DNA of 64,000 nucleotides from Saprospiraceae bacterium (GTDB lineage Bacteria; Bacteroidota; Bacteroidia; Chitinophagales; Saprospiraceae): positions 186,001-250,000 of the forward strand of contig JALHLK010000003.1 in the NCBI GenBank assembly GCA_022844565.1. Direction: 5' to 3'. Every line of letters begins with the position of its first letter. The first letter of the stretch is position 1. This document shows, piece after piece, positions 8,270 to 16,563 of this stretch. The translations under genes were made by a program, and so were the position numbers. A model generated the notes under the pieces. It was not told the origin of the DNA. It saw only the letters and a program-made list of their open reading frames with translations, and searched no databases.

Positions 8270-9931
8270 CTACAAATTAACACCACGACGCCATGGAATA
8301 AAATCGTCTTGACCTAATATTTCTGCTTTGGTCAGATATTCGCCTGATGCTAAACCAATGAGATAAGCTAGCATCAATTCACCATTTTCATTTATGGTTT
8401 CTTCGCCATTTATGATCCGTCCAGAATCAAAATCAATGATATCCGACATTCTTACTGCCAAAAGGGAGTTGGTTGACACTTTTGCGGTTGGGGTGATAAC
8501 ATTGCCAGTTGGAGTGCCTAGCCCAGTAGTAAAGACAATAAGATTTGCTCCAGAGGCTGCCATGCCTGTGGTCGCCAAGACATCATTTCCAGGGGTGCAT
8601 AACAAATGAAGGCCCGACCGTTGGGGTTGCTCAGTATAATTGAGTACCCCTGCTATTGGTGCATTTCCACCTTTTTTTGCTGCCCCTGCCGATTTGATCG
8701 CATCGGTTATCAAACCGTCTTTGATATTACCTTTTGATGGATTCATGTCAAAACCTGAACCATCAGCCTCTGCTTGAGCTGCATAAGTTTCCATAAGTAC
8801 AATAAATTTTTCTGCGTCTGACACATTTTCGCATCGATTGATGAGATCTTGTTCGACACCGCAAAGTTCAGGAAATTCCGCAAGTAAAGTAGTACCACCT
8901 AAAGAGACGATAATATCAGAAGCATGACCTAAGGCAGGGTTGGCAGATATACCGGAAAAGCCATCAGACCCTCCACATTTTAATCCCAAAGTAATTTTTG
9001 AAAGAGGAGCAGGCTTACGCGTTATCTTATTTATTTCGATTAAACCTTTGAAAGTCTCCTTCACAGCTGAGCTCATCAAAGCATGCTCAGTACCATAAGT
9101 TTGTTGATTAAAATATAAAATGGGCTTATCAAAACTTTTAGATTTACGTTTGATTTCAGCCTGTAAATCTTCAATTTGAGTTTTTTGACAGCCCAAACTT
9201 AGGATTGTAATACCCGCGACATTTGGATTAAGGCACATACCTGCAAAAACCTCTGCTAATATTTGACAATCCTGGTTCGTTCCGCCACATCCCATCTCGT
9301 GCGTTAGAAACTTTATACCATCCACATTAGGGAAAATGGTATTTTTAACAGACGGAACGACTTTATTATCTTCAAATACAAGTTGATCTATTTCTGAAAT
9401 TTTATTATTTTGATAACATTCTATTAATTGTCTTACTTGAAAACGATATTTCTCAGGCTGTGCAAAACCTAATTCACGTTCGAAAGCATCTTTGAGTATC
9501 ATAATATTTCGATTCTCGCAAAAAACCAAGGGTACTACCAACCAATAATTGCGTGTGCCCACACTACCATCAGTGCGATGATAGCCCTTAAAAGTACAGT
9601 TTTGCCACTTTAAGATATTAGGCTCTTGCCACGAAGTATAAGGTTTAGCGTTTTTAAGGCTGAATTTTTCAGATTTGTGCGTCAAATTGTCTGTTGAGAT
9701 CCATTCACCCTGACCAATGTTTTTAGTAGCTTTACCCACTAGTACTCCATACATAATAACTTCGTCTCCTATATTTAGCGTTATTGTTGTGAATTTATGT
9801 TTTGCTGATATATCCATTGCAAGGATGAAATCCAATCCGTATCGGTTGATAGGTGTATCCTTTTTAAGATCTTGCAAAGCAACTAAAACATTGTCATTGG
9901 GGTGTAACTGAGCAAATTTTTGTTTTTCCAT
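8270..9931 (-). CDS. UxaA/altronate dehydratase family, probable L-fuconate dehydratase
   Basis: A 553-residue protein of the altronate/galactarate dehydratase family. The N-terminal SAF-like domain (about 1-100) precedes the long catalytic domain, with THEMGCGGTNQDC, LGLKCGGSDGFSGISANPA and TTGLGTPTGNVITP. No enolase-type L-fuconate dehydratase is encoded nearby, so I infer that this protein converts L-fuconate to 2-keto-3-deoxy-L-fuconate. UxaA-family genes also occur in fucose loci of other bacteria such as Campylobacter. Altronate or another sugar acid as substrate cannot be excluded from sequence. Confidence 0.8.
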   Translation of the reverse strand: MEKQKFAQLHPNDNVLVALQDLKKDTPINRYGLDFILAMDISAKHKFTTITLNIGDEVIMYGVLVGKATKNIGQGEWISTDNLTHKSEKFSLKNAKPYTSWQEPNILKWQNCTFKGYHRTDGSVGTRNYWLVVPLVFCENRNIMILKDAFERELGFAQPEKYRFQVRQLIECYQNNKISEIDQLVFEDNKVVPSVKNTIFPNVDGIKFLTHEMGCGGTNQDCQILAEVFAGMCLNPNVAGITILSLGCQKTQIEDLQAEIKRKSKSFDKPILYFNQQTYGTEHALMSSAVKETFKGLIEINKITRKPAPLSKITLGLKCGGSDGFSGISANPALGHASDIIVSLGGTTLLAEFPELCGVEQDLINRCENVSDAEKFIVLMETYAAQAEADGSGFDMNPSKGNIKDGLITDAIKSAGAAKKGGNAPIAGVLNYTEQPQRSGLHLLCTPGNDVLATTGMAASGANLIVFTTGLGTPTGNVITPTAKVSTNSLLAVRMSDIIDFDSGRIINGEETINENGELMLAYLIGLASGEYLTKAEILGQDDFIPWRRGVNL

Positions 9932-10068
9932 TTGTTTTTCCGCTTTTTACATCAAATGATTTGGTAGATTTAGGACCAAAATATCCAAAACCCAATATGA
10001 TTTTGAAAAATTGCTTTTTTTAGTCACTTGAATTTTAATCATTATAAATTTGGTTATCTTAAAGTTCG

Positions 10069-10398
10069 TTAAAGTTGAAAAATTTTATTTAATACTATCC
10101 ACTTTTCGCCTTCTTTGGCCTCTTTCAAAGGTTTTTGAAATTGCCACATAAGTTCTTCCCATCTTTGTACTTCTGGATTATTGGCATCCATCAGTGCTTT
10201 TTTTTCAAAAGTAAAATCATCTTTGGCTTCCAAAATCATAAATAATCGCGTACCAATGCGGTATATTTCAAGATTAGTTATCCCTGCTTCTTTGATACTT
10301 TTCGTAATTGCCTCAGGTATGTTTTTATGATATTTTTCGTATTCTTCGATATGATTCGAAGTGTTTATAAGATCTAGTGCTAAACAGTATCGTTGCAT
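10069..10398 (-). CDS. L-rhamnose mutarotase family (probable L-fucose mutarotase)
   Basis: A 109-residue member of the RhaM family (DUF718). The N-terminus (MQRYCLALDLINTSNHIEEYEKYHKNI) and the WEELMWQFQKPL near the C-terminus are characteristic. These enzymes interconvert alpha and beta pyranose anomers. Between the fucose transporter and the dehydratase it should supply the anomer used by the fucose dehydrogenase. It starts 17 bp after the transporter gene. Confidence 0.85.
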   Translation of the reverse strand: MQRYCLALDLINTSNHIEEYEKYHKNIPEAITKSIKEAGITNLEIYRIGTRLFMILEAKDDFTFEKKALMDANNPEVQRWEELMWQFQKPLKEAKEGEKWIVLNKIFQL

Positions 10399-10415
10399 TT
10401 TAAATTTAGTTTTTT

Positions 10416-11693
10416 TTAATTTTTTACAGCTTTTAATTCCGAATTTTCTTCTATCTTAGATCCTCTTAATCCGAAATATAAAACGACAAAAAAGCATAAG
10501 AGCGGTACGATATAGCCTACTTGAATATTATCTTCTAGACCATCTATGATACCTCCCATAATGACAGGGAAAATAGCTCCACCTATGATCGCCATGACAA
10601 TGAGAGATGATGCTGATTTTGTTTCTTCCTTTAAGCCATTGATTCCCAGTGAAAATATCGTGGGAAACATAATAGACATAAAAAACCCTAAACCACCCAA
10701 AGCAAAAACTACAAATTTACCATCTGTACATATTGCCACCGCACTTAATACAATACACATTAAAGAATAAAGTGTAAGTAAGCGCGCTGGTGCCAAATAT
10801 TTCACAAGTCCCGATCCCACAAATCTTCCTATCATAAACAGCATACCATACATACTCAAATACCATCCTGCTGTTATTTCATCTACGCCACCGCCTACAG
10901 TCGCCATTCGAATAAAAAAACTGGTAACACAAACTTGTGCACCCACATAAAAAAACTGAGCGATAACAGCCCAACGCACATGTCTGTATTTCATTGTATC
11001 AAATATTCCCGCAGTTTTTTTCTCAATACTGCTTTCATCTTTTTCTTCAATTTCTGGTAAATGCATAAAATAAAATATCAACGCCAGAATTATCAGGAAA
11101 CCACCTAAAGTTAAGTAAGGCATTTTGACAGAATTGGCTTCAGTAGTCAGATAAGTAATTTTTTCAATTTCAGACATTGCTGTTAGTTGCTCCTTGGAAT
11201 ATTCTTTACCTGACAATATAAATAAAGTTCCTAAAATTGGTGCGATAAAAACTGCTAAACCGTTGAATGACTGTGCTAAATTAATTCTAAAAGTGGCATC
11301 TTTAGGTTCGCCTAATCGGATTACGTATGGATTGGCTGCCGTTTCTAACAAGGTTAGACCACAACCTAGTATGAATAAACCAGTTAAAAATACGCTATAT
11401 GCTTGCATATTGGCAGCTGGTACAAAAAGCAATGATCCGGTAGCAAATATCACAAGGCCTAAAATGATACCCTTCTTATAGCCAAATCTTTTTAAAATCA
11501 TTCCTGAAGGAATAGCCATCAAAAAATATGCAAGATATACGGCTGTATCAACAAAAGTAGATTGCAAATTACTCAATTGTAGTGCCTTTCGCAAATGGGG
11601 AATTAAAATACCATTTAAATTATTGGCGATGCCCCACATAAAAAATAGACTTGTTATGAGTATAAAAGGAATGATATATTTGTTGCGATGCAT
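10416..11693 (-). CDS. fucP: L-fucose:H+ symporter-type MFS transporter
   Basis: A 425-residue major-facilitator permease of the FHS/FucP family with about 12 membrane segments. Diagnostic text includes SLFFMWGIANNLNGILIPHL at the first helix and GCGLTLLETAANPYVIRLG, close to the signature of FucP transporters. It is the first gene of the operon and lies divergent from the AraC-family regulator, with 159 bp between the two start codons. The catabolic genes behind it make L-fucose the most likely substrate. Confidence 0.88.
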   Translation of the reverse strand: MHRNKYIIPFILITSLFFMWGIANNLNGILIPHLRKALQLSNLQSTFVDTAVYLAYFLMAIPSGMILKRFGYKKGIILGLVIFATGSLLFVPAANMQAYSVFLTGLFILGCGLTLLETAANPYVIRLGEPKDATFRINLAQSFNGLAVFIAPILGTLFILSGKEYSKEQLTAMSEIEKITYLTTEANSVKMPYLTLGGFLIILALIFYFMHLPEIEEKDESSIEKKTAGIFDTMKYRHVRWAVIAQFFYVGAQVCVTSFFIRMATVGGGVDEITAGWYLSMYGMLFMIGRFVGSGLVKYLAPARLLTLYSLMCIVLSAVAICTDGKFVVFALGGLGFFMSIMFPTIFSLGINGLKEETKSASSLIVMAIIGGAIFPVIMGGIIDGLEDNIQVGYIVPLLCFFVVLYFGLRGSKIEENSELKAVKN

Positions 11694-11743
11694 TATTATA
11701 TTATTTGTGTGTTAAAAGTAATACTCTTAGCCCTAGTATAAGA

Positions 11744-11751
11744 CAAAAGTA
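11744..11751 (-). promoter_or_regulatory. -7 promoter element for the fucose operon
   Basis: TACTTTTG on the minus strand matches TAnnTTTG, about 50 bp upstream of the fucP start. No clear TTG is seen at the -33 distance, which would suit a promoter that depends on the divergent AraC-family activator. Confidence 0.4.
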
Positions 11752-11829
11752 ACCTTCCCCAGTCATATTTTTTTATGAAATGTTACAGATTGTTAATGAA
11801 ATATTATCAAATTTGAGAAAAATTAAGTA

Positions 11830-11837
11830 TAAATTTG
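11830..11837 (+). promoter_or_regulatory. -7 promoter element for the AraC-family gene
   Basis: TAAATTTG fits TAnnTTTG and lies 15 bp upstream of the chosen ATG at 11853. A TTG at 11813-11815 is closer than the usual -33 spacing. Confidence 0.35.
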
Positions 11838-11852
11838 TAAAATTATTTGAAT

Positions 11853-12731
11853 ATGCATCCAATACTTCGAAAAATTGATTCAACTGATGGTACCTCGTTT
11901 GTTGTTAGGACTGATATGTTTTCTCATTTTTACAACAAATGGCATTTTCATCCTGAATTGGAATTGACTTATATTATTAAAGGTAAAGGTAATCGATTCG
12001 TGGGGGATAATATTGAGTTATTTGAAGAAGGGGATTTGGTACTTATAGGTGCAAACCTTCCTCATGTATGGAAAAGTGACAGCAGCTATTTTGAGGGTAG
12101 AGAAAATCAAATTGCAATGGCAAATGTGATTCAATTTCTTCCGAAGTTTTTTGGAGAGACTTTCTATCACTTGAAAGAACTAGAAAACATTAGATTATTG
12201 ATGGAAAAATCAAGACTAGGTTTAAGGATTGAAGGAGCAACAAAAATTAGTATAGTGAAGCTCATGTCTCTTATTTTTGAAACTGACAATAGTTTAAAAA
12301 GACTATGCATTTTGCTAGAAATACTTGAAACCGTGGCGCTCTCAAAAGATTTAGTTCAGTTAAGCTCGCTTGGTTTTGTGAAAGCATATGAAAAGTTTGA
12401 TACTCAAAAAATAAATTCTGTTTATGAATTCACTATAAATCAATATCATAGGAAAATATTGATTGCAGAGGCTGCTAATGTAGCTCATATGTCAGTTCCA
12501 AACTTTTGTAAATATTTTAAAAGTAGAACACAAAAAACTTATATCCAATTTTTAACAGAAGTACGCATTGGTTTTGCATGCAGATTGTTGATTGAAAATA
12601 AAAAGAATATCCAACAAATTGCATTAGATTGTGGGTTTCATAACCTATCCAATTTCAATCGTTCGTTTAGGTTATTAAAAAACCAAAAACCTGCCGAATA
12701 TAGACATATTTTCAGTGCGTTTAAGGATTAA
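11853..12731 (+). CDS. AraC-family transcriptional regulator of the fucose operon
   Basis: A regulator of about 292 residues. I use the ATG at 11853 (MHPILRKIDSTDG); the ORF track begins two codons earlier at a TTG. The N-terminal half is a cupin-type sensor domain (FHPELELTYIIKGKGNRFVGD, DLVLIGANLPHVW). The C-terminal half has the two AraC helix-turn-helix units (IAEAANVAHMSVPNFCKYFK and IQQIALDCGFHNLSNFNRSF). It is divergent from fucP, and I infer that it activates the fucose operon in response to the sugar or a pathway intermediate. Confidence 0.88.
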   Translation: MHPILRKIDSTDGTSFVVRTDMFSHFYNKWHFHPELELTYIIKGKGNRFVGDNIELFEEGDLVLIGANLPHVWKSDSSYFEGRENQIAMANVIQFLPKFFGETFYHLKELENIRLLMEKSRLGLRIEGATKISIVKLMSLIFETDNSLKRLCILLEILETVALSKDLVQLSSLGFVKAYEKFDTQKINSVYEFTINQYHRKILIAEAANVAHMSVPNFCKYFKSRTQKTYIQFLTEVRIGFACRLLIENKKNIQQIALDCGFHNLSNFNRSFRLLKNQKPAEYRHIFSAFKD

Positions 12732-12750
12732 TTCTTTCAGTCTAACTAAT

Positions 12751-13177
12751 GGGGAGTTCTAAAAACTCAATTTCCATTGCAAAAAATTTATCACGTTGTG
12801 AATACTTCGTGACTGCAAAACTCAATTACTGCGTTAAAAGTTAAAAAGTGTCCTCGATGGATTATAGCTGCTATAAATATTCTCTATGCTAGTCCAGCGG
12901 GAACGAAATAAGATAACATAGAAAACTTGATCTTATTTTCAATATCTGTGTTAAAAATCCTCGCCATAGTAGCCGTACTATAACTGCGGTTTTTGCCTTG
13001 GTCTTGAAAATAATATACTTCGTTTTATGATGTATTTATTTTGTTCCCGTTACACTAGTGCACGGAGGCCCTAGTGCAGAGCTAAAATCGTTTGCGGCGA
13101 TTTTGTTTTGCTCTTCATGACTTGATCTTGGCTTTTTCATATTTTTTCACTACGAAAATGAGATTTTAGAACTCCCC
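12751..13177. mobile_element. MITE-like element, type I, with GGGGAGTTCTAAAA ends and TAAT target duplication (copy A)
   Basis: Left end GGGGAGTTCTAAAAACTC and right end (reverse complement) GGGGAGTTCTAAAATCTC form inverted repeats of about 24 bp. The element is flanked on both sides by TAAT, consistent with a 4-bp target-site duplication. No ORF of note is inside. Its outer 110 bp on the left and about 55 bp on the right match copy B at 44197-44375. The 427-bp length comes from extra sequence at the centre, including a second palindrome (12898-13049). It fills most of the gap between the AraC gene and the BlaR1-type gene. Confidence 0.75.
12898..13049. repeat. Inner palindromic element nested in copy A
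   Basis: CGGGAACGAAATAA on the left pairs with TTATTTTGTTCCCG on the right (13 of 14 positions), enclosing 152 bp. Inside, a core hairpin (CCTCGCCATAGTAGCC, then CTGCGG) and TTTTGCCTTGGTCTTG match the corresponding parts of copy B. It therefore looks like another family member sitting at the centre of copy A. A target duplication for this inner unit is not clear. Confidence 0.6.
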
Positions 13178-13237
13178 TAATAAATGAAAAATAGTTTTAG
13201 CTAACACTATAACAAAGTAACGAATCATAAGGCCAAT

Positions 13238-15232
13238 TTAAAAAGCCTTATATTTTCTCGTACTTATTTCTTTTTGCTCTATTTCAAAAATAATGTTATT
13301 TCCTTTAGTGAGTAGGAGGCCGGTTTCATTTTCATAAAGATTTTTGTACTTTTCATAAATTACCGTTGGCATTTTTTCACCATTTATTTTCAATTCTTTG
13401 TGATTGAGCTCTACCTTATTCTTTTTACCACTTTTTAACAATCCATCTTTGTTGAGTTGTTTTTCAATGGTTTGTGTTAGTAACCCTTTTTTAGGAGACA
13501 TAAAATCAAATCGCCTATCCTCCTCTTCATTTTCGTTTAAGCGACGGAGACCTTTGTTTCTTGTTTCAGGTCCTCTTTTGATCACAATATCATTATCATC
13601 CATAAAATCATCAAGCTTAAATTCAAATCCATTTACGAAACTATCAATGTCAAAATGAAAGTTTTTACCATTACTGTTAAAGCCAAACCCACGTGCTTTT
13701 CCTCCAATCAAGCTATCCGACTCCATAAGACCAAAGCTAAAATTCGAAAGACTGCCAAATGGTGATAGACTTGAATCTATTCTTTCAATTAAATCATTAA
13801 AATTGAAGTTAAACCCTTCAAAAGAATCTCCTTCAGGAAACCCTTCTTTTATTTTGCCTAACATTGAATCGAGATCCATCATTCTCATCTTAGACATTCT
13901 ACCGAATTCATCACTAAAATCCAATTCAGGATTGTCACCTCTTATTCTTCTTTTTATTCTCCCTTGACTTTCCTCCGTGTATTTATCAAATTCACTTTCG
14001 TCAATCTTTTCACCGTTGACTTCCACATCGATAATTTTTCCATCTTCCATCTTAATAGTTGTAGTTTTATCTCCTTCCACTTTGGTAATAACTTGAGAGG
14101 TTTTACGCTGTGTATTAAGAGGTATGGTATCAGATAAATTATAGTTATTTAAAAGGTCTAGTTTCTTTAGCGAGTTATTTTGAGTAGTTTCACTACCCAA
14201 TTCAGCTTCTAATTCCTCCTCCACAGCATTTACAGTATTGTATTTATAAGCAAAAAGTCCCGCAGTCATGGATAAAAATAGTAAAATAGTCAGTCTAGCT
14301 TTGATTGATGTGTTGTGTACAGGCATGTTAAAAAGTCTTTTTATACGATTAGAAAAATTTTTATTATCAGAAAATCCATTGGTAGTCAAGGCTACTAGGT
14401 TTAGTTTTAATTCTTGGAGTTTTATTAAGGTATGGGCATACTGTGATTGTGTACTACAAATACGAATTGCAGACATATCACAATCATATTCTCTTTCATT
14501 GTCGATGACTTTATTAGCCCACCAAATGAAAGGATGGTAATAAAGGAAAGTATTTATTAAAGATAGAATTACCTTGACGATGTAGTCTTGCCTTTTGATA
14601 TGCATCAGCTCATGCGCTAAAATCATGGTGACTTCATCTTCTGAAAGATTGTTTAATAAGGCGGTTGGCCAAATGATGACAGGTTTTATAAAGCCGTAGG
14701 TAAACACTCCTGTGACCTTATCAGTTACTCTAATGGATATTTCCTCGGTTATTGCCATGATTTTGGTGAGCTGGCTTTTGATACCGATAATATCTGGATC
14801 AATCACTTCAAGTGCTTTGTAGCCAATCCAATAGGTATAAATAATGGCCATCACAAATCTACCCAAAGTAAAAATTAAGCCTAATATCCATAATATTCCA
14901 AAAATCAAGGATGCTGAATAAGTATTAAATTCTGATGTAGCAATTGTTTGGTAAACCTCATTTACATAGTTTGCTATTACGGGCTGGTCAATATTCGGAT
15001 CTAAAGCAAAATTGTTTTTATAACTCATAAGTAAGGTCTGGCAAACGGTCGCAAAAAACAAAACTACGCTTAGTGTCGCTACCCAATATCGTAGACTTGC
15101 ATTCATTTTAGGTACAAATTTTAAGATAATTGCTGCCAAAACCCAAAAAGCCGCTCCTTGCCATAACGAGTGGAATAATGTCTCGCCAATGGTAATTAAG
15201 GAAGAAAAATCAAATGTTAGTAATAGGTTCAT
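13238..15232 (-). CDS. BlaR1/MecR1-like M56 metallopeptidase sensor
   Basis: A 664-residue membrane protein with several N-terminal transmembrane helices and an M56 zinc-peptidase domain (HELMH, residues 207-211). About 300 hydrophilic residues follow the last helix (near residue 310). They lack the penicillin-binding sensor domain of true BlaR1 and instead include acidic repeat-like text (KIIDVEVNGEKIDESEF) and PMP-like phrases. Its start overlaps the end of the BlaI-type gene by 4 bp. I infer that it cleaves or inactivates that repressor after an envelope signal. Resistance to beta-lactams should not be assumed. Confidence 0.85.
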   Translation of the reverse strand: MNLLLTFDFSSLITIGETLFHSLWQGAAFWVLAAIILKFVPKMNASLRYWVATLSVVLFFATVCQTLLMSYKNNFALDPNIDQPVIANYVNEVYQTIATSEFNTYSASLIFGILWILGLIFTLGRFVMAIIYTYWIGYKALEVIDPDIIGIKSQLTKIMAITEEISIRVTDKVTGVFTYGFIKPVIIWPTALLNNLSEDEVTMILAHELMHIKRQDYIVKVILSLINTFLYYHPFIWWANKVIDNEREYDCDMSAIRICSTQSQYAHTLIKLQELKLNLVALTTNGFSDNKNFSNRIKRLFNMPVHNTSIKARLTILLFLSMTAGLFAYKYNTVNAVEEELEAELGSETTQNNSLKKLDLLNNYNLSDTIPLNTQRKTSQVITKVEGDKTTTIKMEDGKIIDVEVNGEKIDESEFDKYTEESQGRIKRRIRGDNPELDFSDEFGRMSKMRMMDLDSMLGKIKEGFPEGDSFEGFNFNFNDLIERIDSSLSPFGSLSNFSFGLMESDSLIGGKARGFGFNSNGKNFHFDIDSFVNGFEFKLDDFMDDNDIVIKRGPETRNKGLRRLNENEEEDRRFDFMSPKKGLLTQTIEKQLNKDGLLKSGKKNKVELNHKELKINGEKMPTVIYEKYKNLYENETGLLLTKGNNIIFEIEQKEISTRKYKAF

Positions 15233-15606
15233 TGTTCTTTTTCTTGAATTGATTTAATAAATCTCTTAATCTCGTCTAGCTCTTCTTTTGATGAACTACC
15301 TTCACCTAATGCCTCAACTACAAGTGCTTTCATTGATCCATTGAACGTATTTTGAACAAAATTTTGAAGAAGACTTTGTTTCGTTTTTCCTTCTTTTATG
15401 TTAGACTTATAAATGTGGGTTTTGTTACTATCGTCACGTGTTATTAACCCTTTCTCAAACATCAATTGCATGATTTTAAGTGTTGTAGTATAGCCTACCT
15501 CTCTTTTTTGGTTAAGCTTTTCATTGATAAACCGCACATTGTTAGGACCGTTTGCCCAAAGTATATTGAGTATTTCTAATTCTGAATCTGTAGGGTGCAT
15601 AGACAT
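15229..15606 (-). CDS. BlaI/MecI/CopY-family transcriptional repressor
   Basis: A 125-residue winged-helix repressor (PTDSELEILNILWANGPNNVRFINEKL, GYTTTLKIMQLMFEKGLI). The C-terminal helix supports dimerisation and normally holds the site cut or destabilised by the partner M56 protease. ATG at 15606 is used; a second ATG at 15600 is also possible. The 3' end overlaps the M56 gene by 4 bp. Two palindromes upstream (15676-15691 and 15707-15722) are good candidates for its own operators. Confidence 0.92.
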   Translation of the reverse strand: MSMHPTDSELEILNILWANGPNNVRFINEKLNQKREVGYTTTLKIMQLMFEKGLITRDDSNKTHIYKSNIKEGKTKQSLLQNFVQNTFNGSMKALVVEALGEGSSSKEELDEIKRFIKSIQEKEQ

Positions 15607-15675
15607 TAATTTTTAATAAATTCAAATCAAAATATATAGTCCAAATTATCAGACGTAAATTATTAAACAAAGTTG

Positions 15676-15722
15676 TACGAAATAATTCGTAGTTGCAAAT
15701 TTTATCTACGAAATCATTCGTA
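15676..15722. promoter_or_regulatory. Paired palindromic operators upstream of the BlaI-type gene
   Basis: TACGAAATAATTCGTA (15676-15691) and TACGAAATCATTCGTA (15707-15722) are two 16-bp palindromes with the same half-site TACGAA. Their centres are 31 bp apart, close to three helical turns, so dimers could bind on one DNA face. Binding by the adjacent BlaI-type repressor is inferred. Confidence 0.6.
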
Positions 15723-15782
15723 TTTAATAATTATTTAACAAAAAACTAATCTTAAAAAGATAAAAGATTAATTCTATTTAAA

Positions 15783-15822
15783 TATATTTGTAAAATTATA
15801 ATACGAAACTAATCAGTTCGTA
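15783..15822 (+). promoter_or_regulatory. Promoter -7 element and third TACGAA/TTCGTA site before the HAD gene
   Basis: TATATTTG at 15783-15790 fits TAnnTTTG for the plus-strand HAD gene. Just downstream, TACGAA (15802-15807) and TTCGTA (15817-15822) repeat the half-sites of the BlaI-type operators but with a 9-bp rather than 4-bp spacer. If bound, it would block early transcription of the HAD gene. Confidence 0.4.
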
Positions 15823-15877
15823 CATTGGGTTTTTCAAAGTGATCTAGTTTTTCTTAACCAAACCTATAAATTTAGTT

Positions 15878-16462
15878 ATGGATAAATCACATTTTTTATA
15901 TCGAGTAGATCCATCCTGGACACTTTTTTTGGATAGAGATGGTGTCATTAATCAAAAGATTGACTATGGTTATGTGAGGAATCTGAGTGAGTTTGAGTTT
16001 GAAAAAGGAGCAATAGAGGCTATATACCGCCTGACTGATTTGTTTTTTAAAATCATCGTCGTTACCAATCAGCAGGGGATAGGTAAAGAAATTATGACCC
16101 ACGATGATTTGGGTAAAATACATCAATACATGATTTATGAAATAGAAAATGCCTATGGTCGAATTGACCAGATTTACTATAGTGCTGATATCGAAAATAT
16201 GGAGTCATACTCAAGAAAACCGTCACCAGGCATGGCATATCAAGCCAAAAAAGATTTTCCTGAAATCGATTTTGAAAAGTCAATTATGGTGGGAGACAGT
16301 GTGACAGACTTGGTATTTGGCAAAACAGTAGGTATGAAAACAGTGTATATTGGCAACAGTGGACTTGGGGTTAATAACAAGTTGGCTGATGTAATTTGTG
16401 GTAGCTTATCACAATTTGAAAAGTTATTGTATAGTTATCAGTATGCGAGGAAAGCGATATGA
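15878..16462 (+). CDS. HAD-superfamily phosphatase, HisB/GmhB-like
   Basis: A 194-residue HAD phosphatase of the D,D-heptose bisphosphate / histidinol-phosphate phosphatase type. Motif I is LFLDRDGVIN (Asp19, Asp21), motif II VTNQQGIGKE, the Lys motif SRKPSPGM, and motif IV MVGDSVTD. The Cys/His zinc loop typical of GmhB is missing: the segment before RKPSPG has no cysteine. The substrate is likely a sugar or nucleotide-sugar precursor phosphate. It is divergent from the BlaI-type gene and has one of the TACGAA-type sites in its leader. Confidence 0.8.
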   Translation: MDKSHFLYRVDPSWTLFLDRDGVINQKIDYGYVRNLSEFEFEKGAIEAIYRLTDLFFKIIVVTNQQGIGKEIMTHDDLGKIHQYMIYEIENAYGRIDQIYYSADIENMESYSRKPSPGMAYQAKKDFPEIDFEKSIMVGDSVTDLVFGKTVGMKTVYIGNSGLGVNNKLADVICGSLSQFEKLLYSYQYARKAI

Positions 16463-16539
16463 GTTTTTTTAAATCTATTCTTAGCATATTATCGCATTCT
16501 ATGTATGAACCATCCTAGTTCTTTTATCCATTTTTTCAC

Positions 16540-16547
16540 TACCTTTG
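16540..16547 (+). promoter_or_regulatory. -7 promoter element for ridA
   Basis: TACCTTTG matches TAnnTTTG and lies 16 bp before the RidA start codon. The -33 region has AGTTC rather than a clear TTG. Confidence 0.45.
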
Positions 16548-16563
16548 CCTCAAAATTAAAAAT

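Noticed and set aside
13238-15606. Beta-lactam resistance locus
   Set aside because: BlaI/M56 pairs are common in Bacteroidota without beta-lactamase; no beta-lactamase or penicillin-binding sensor is encoded here.
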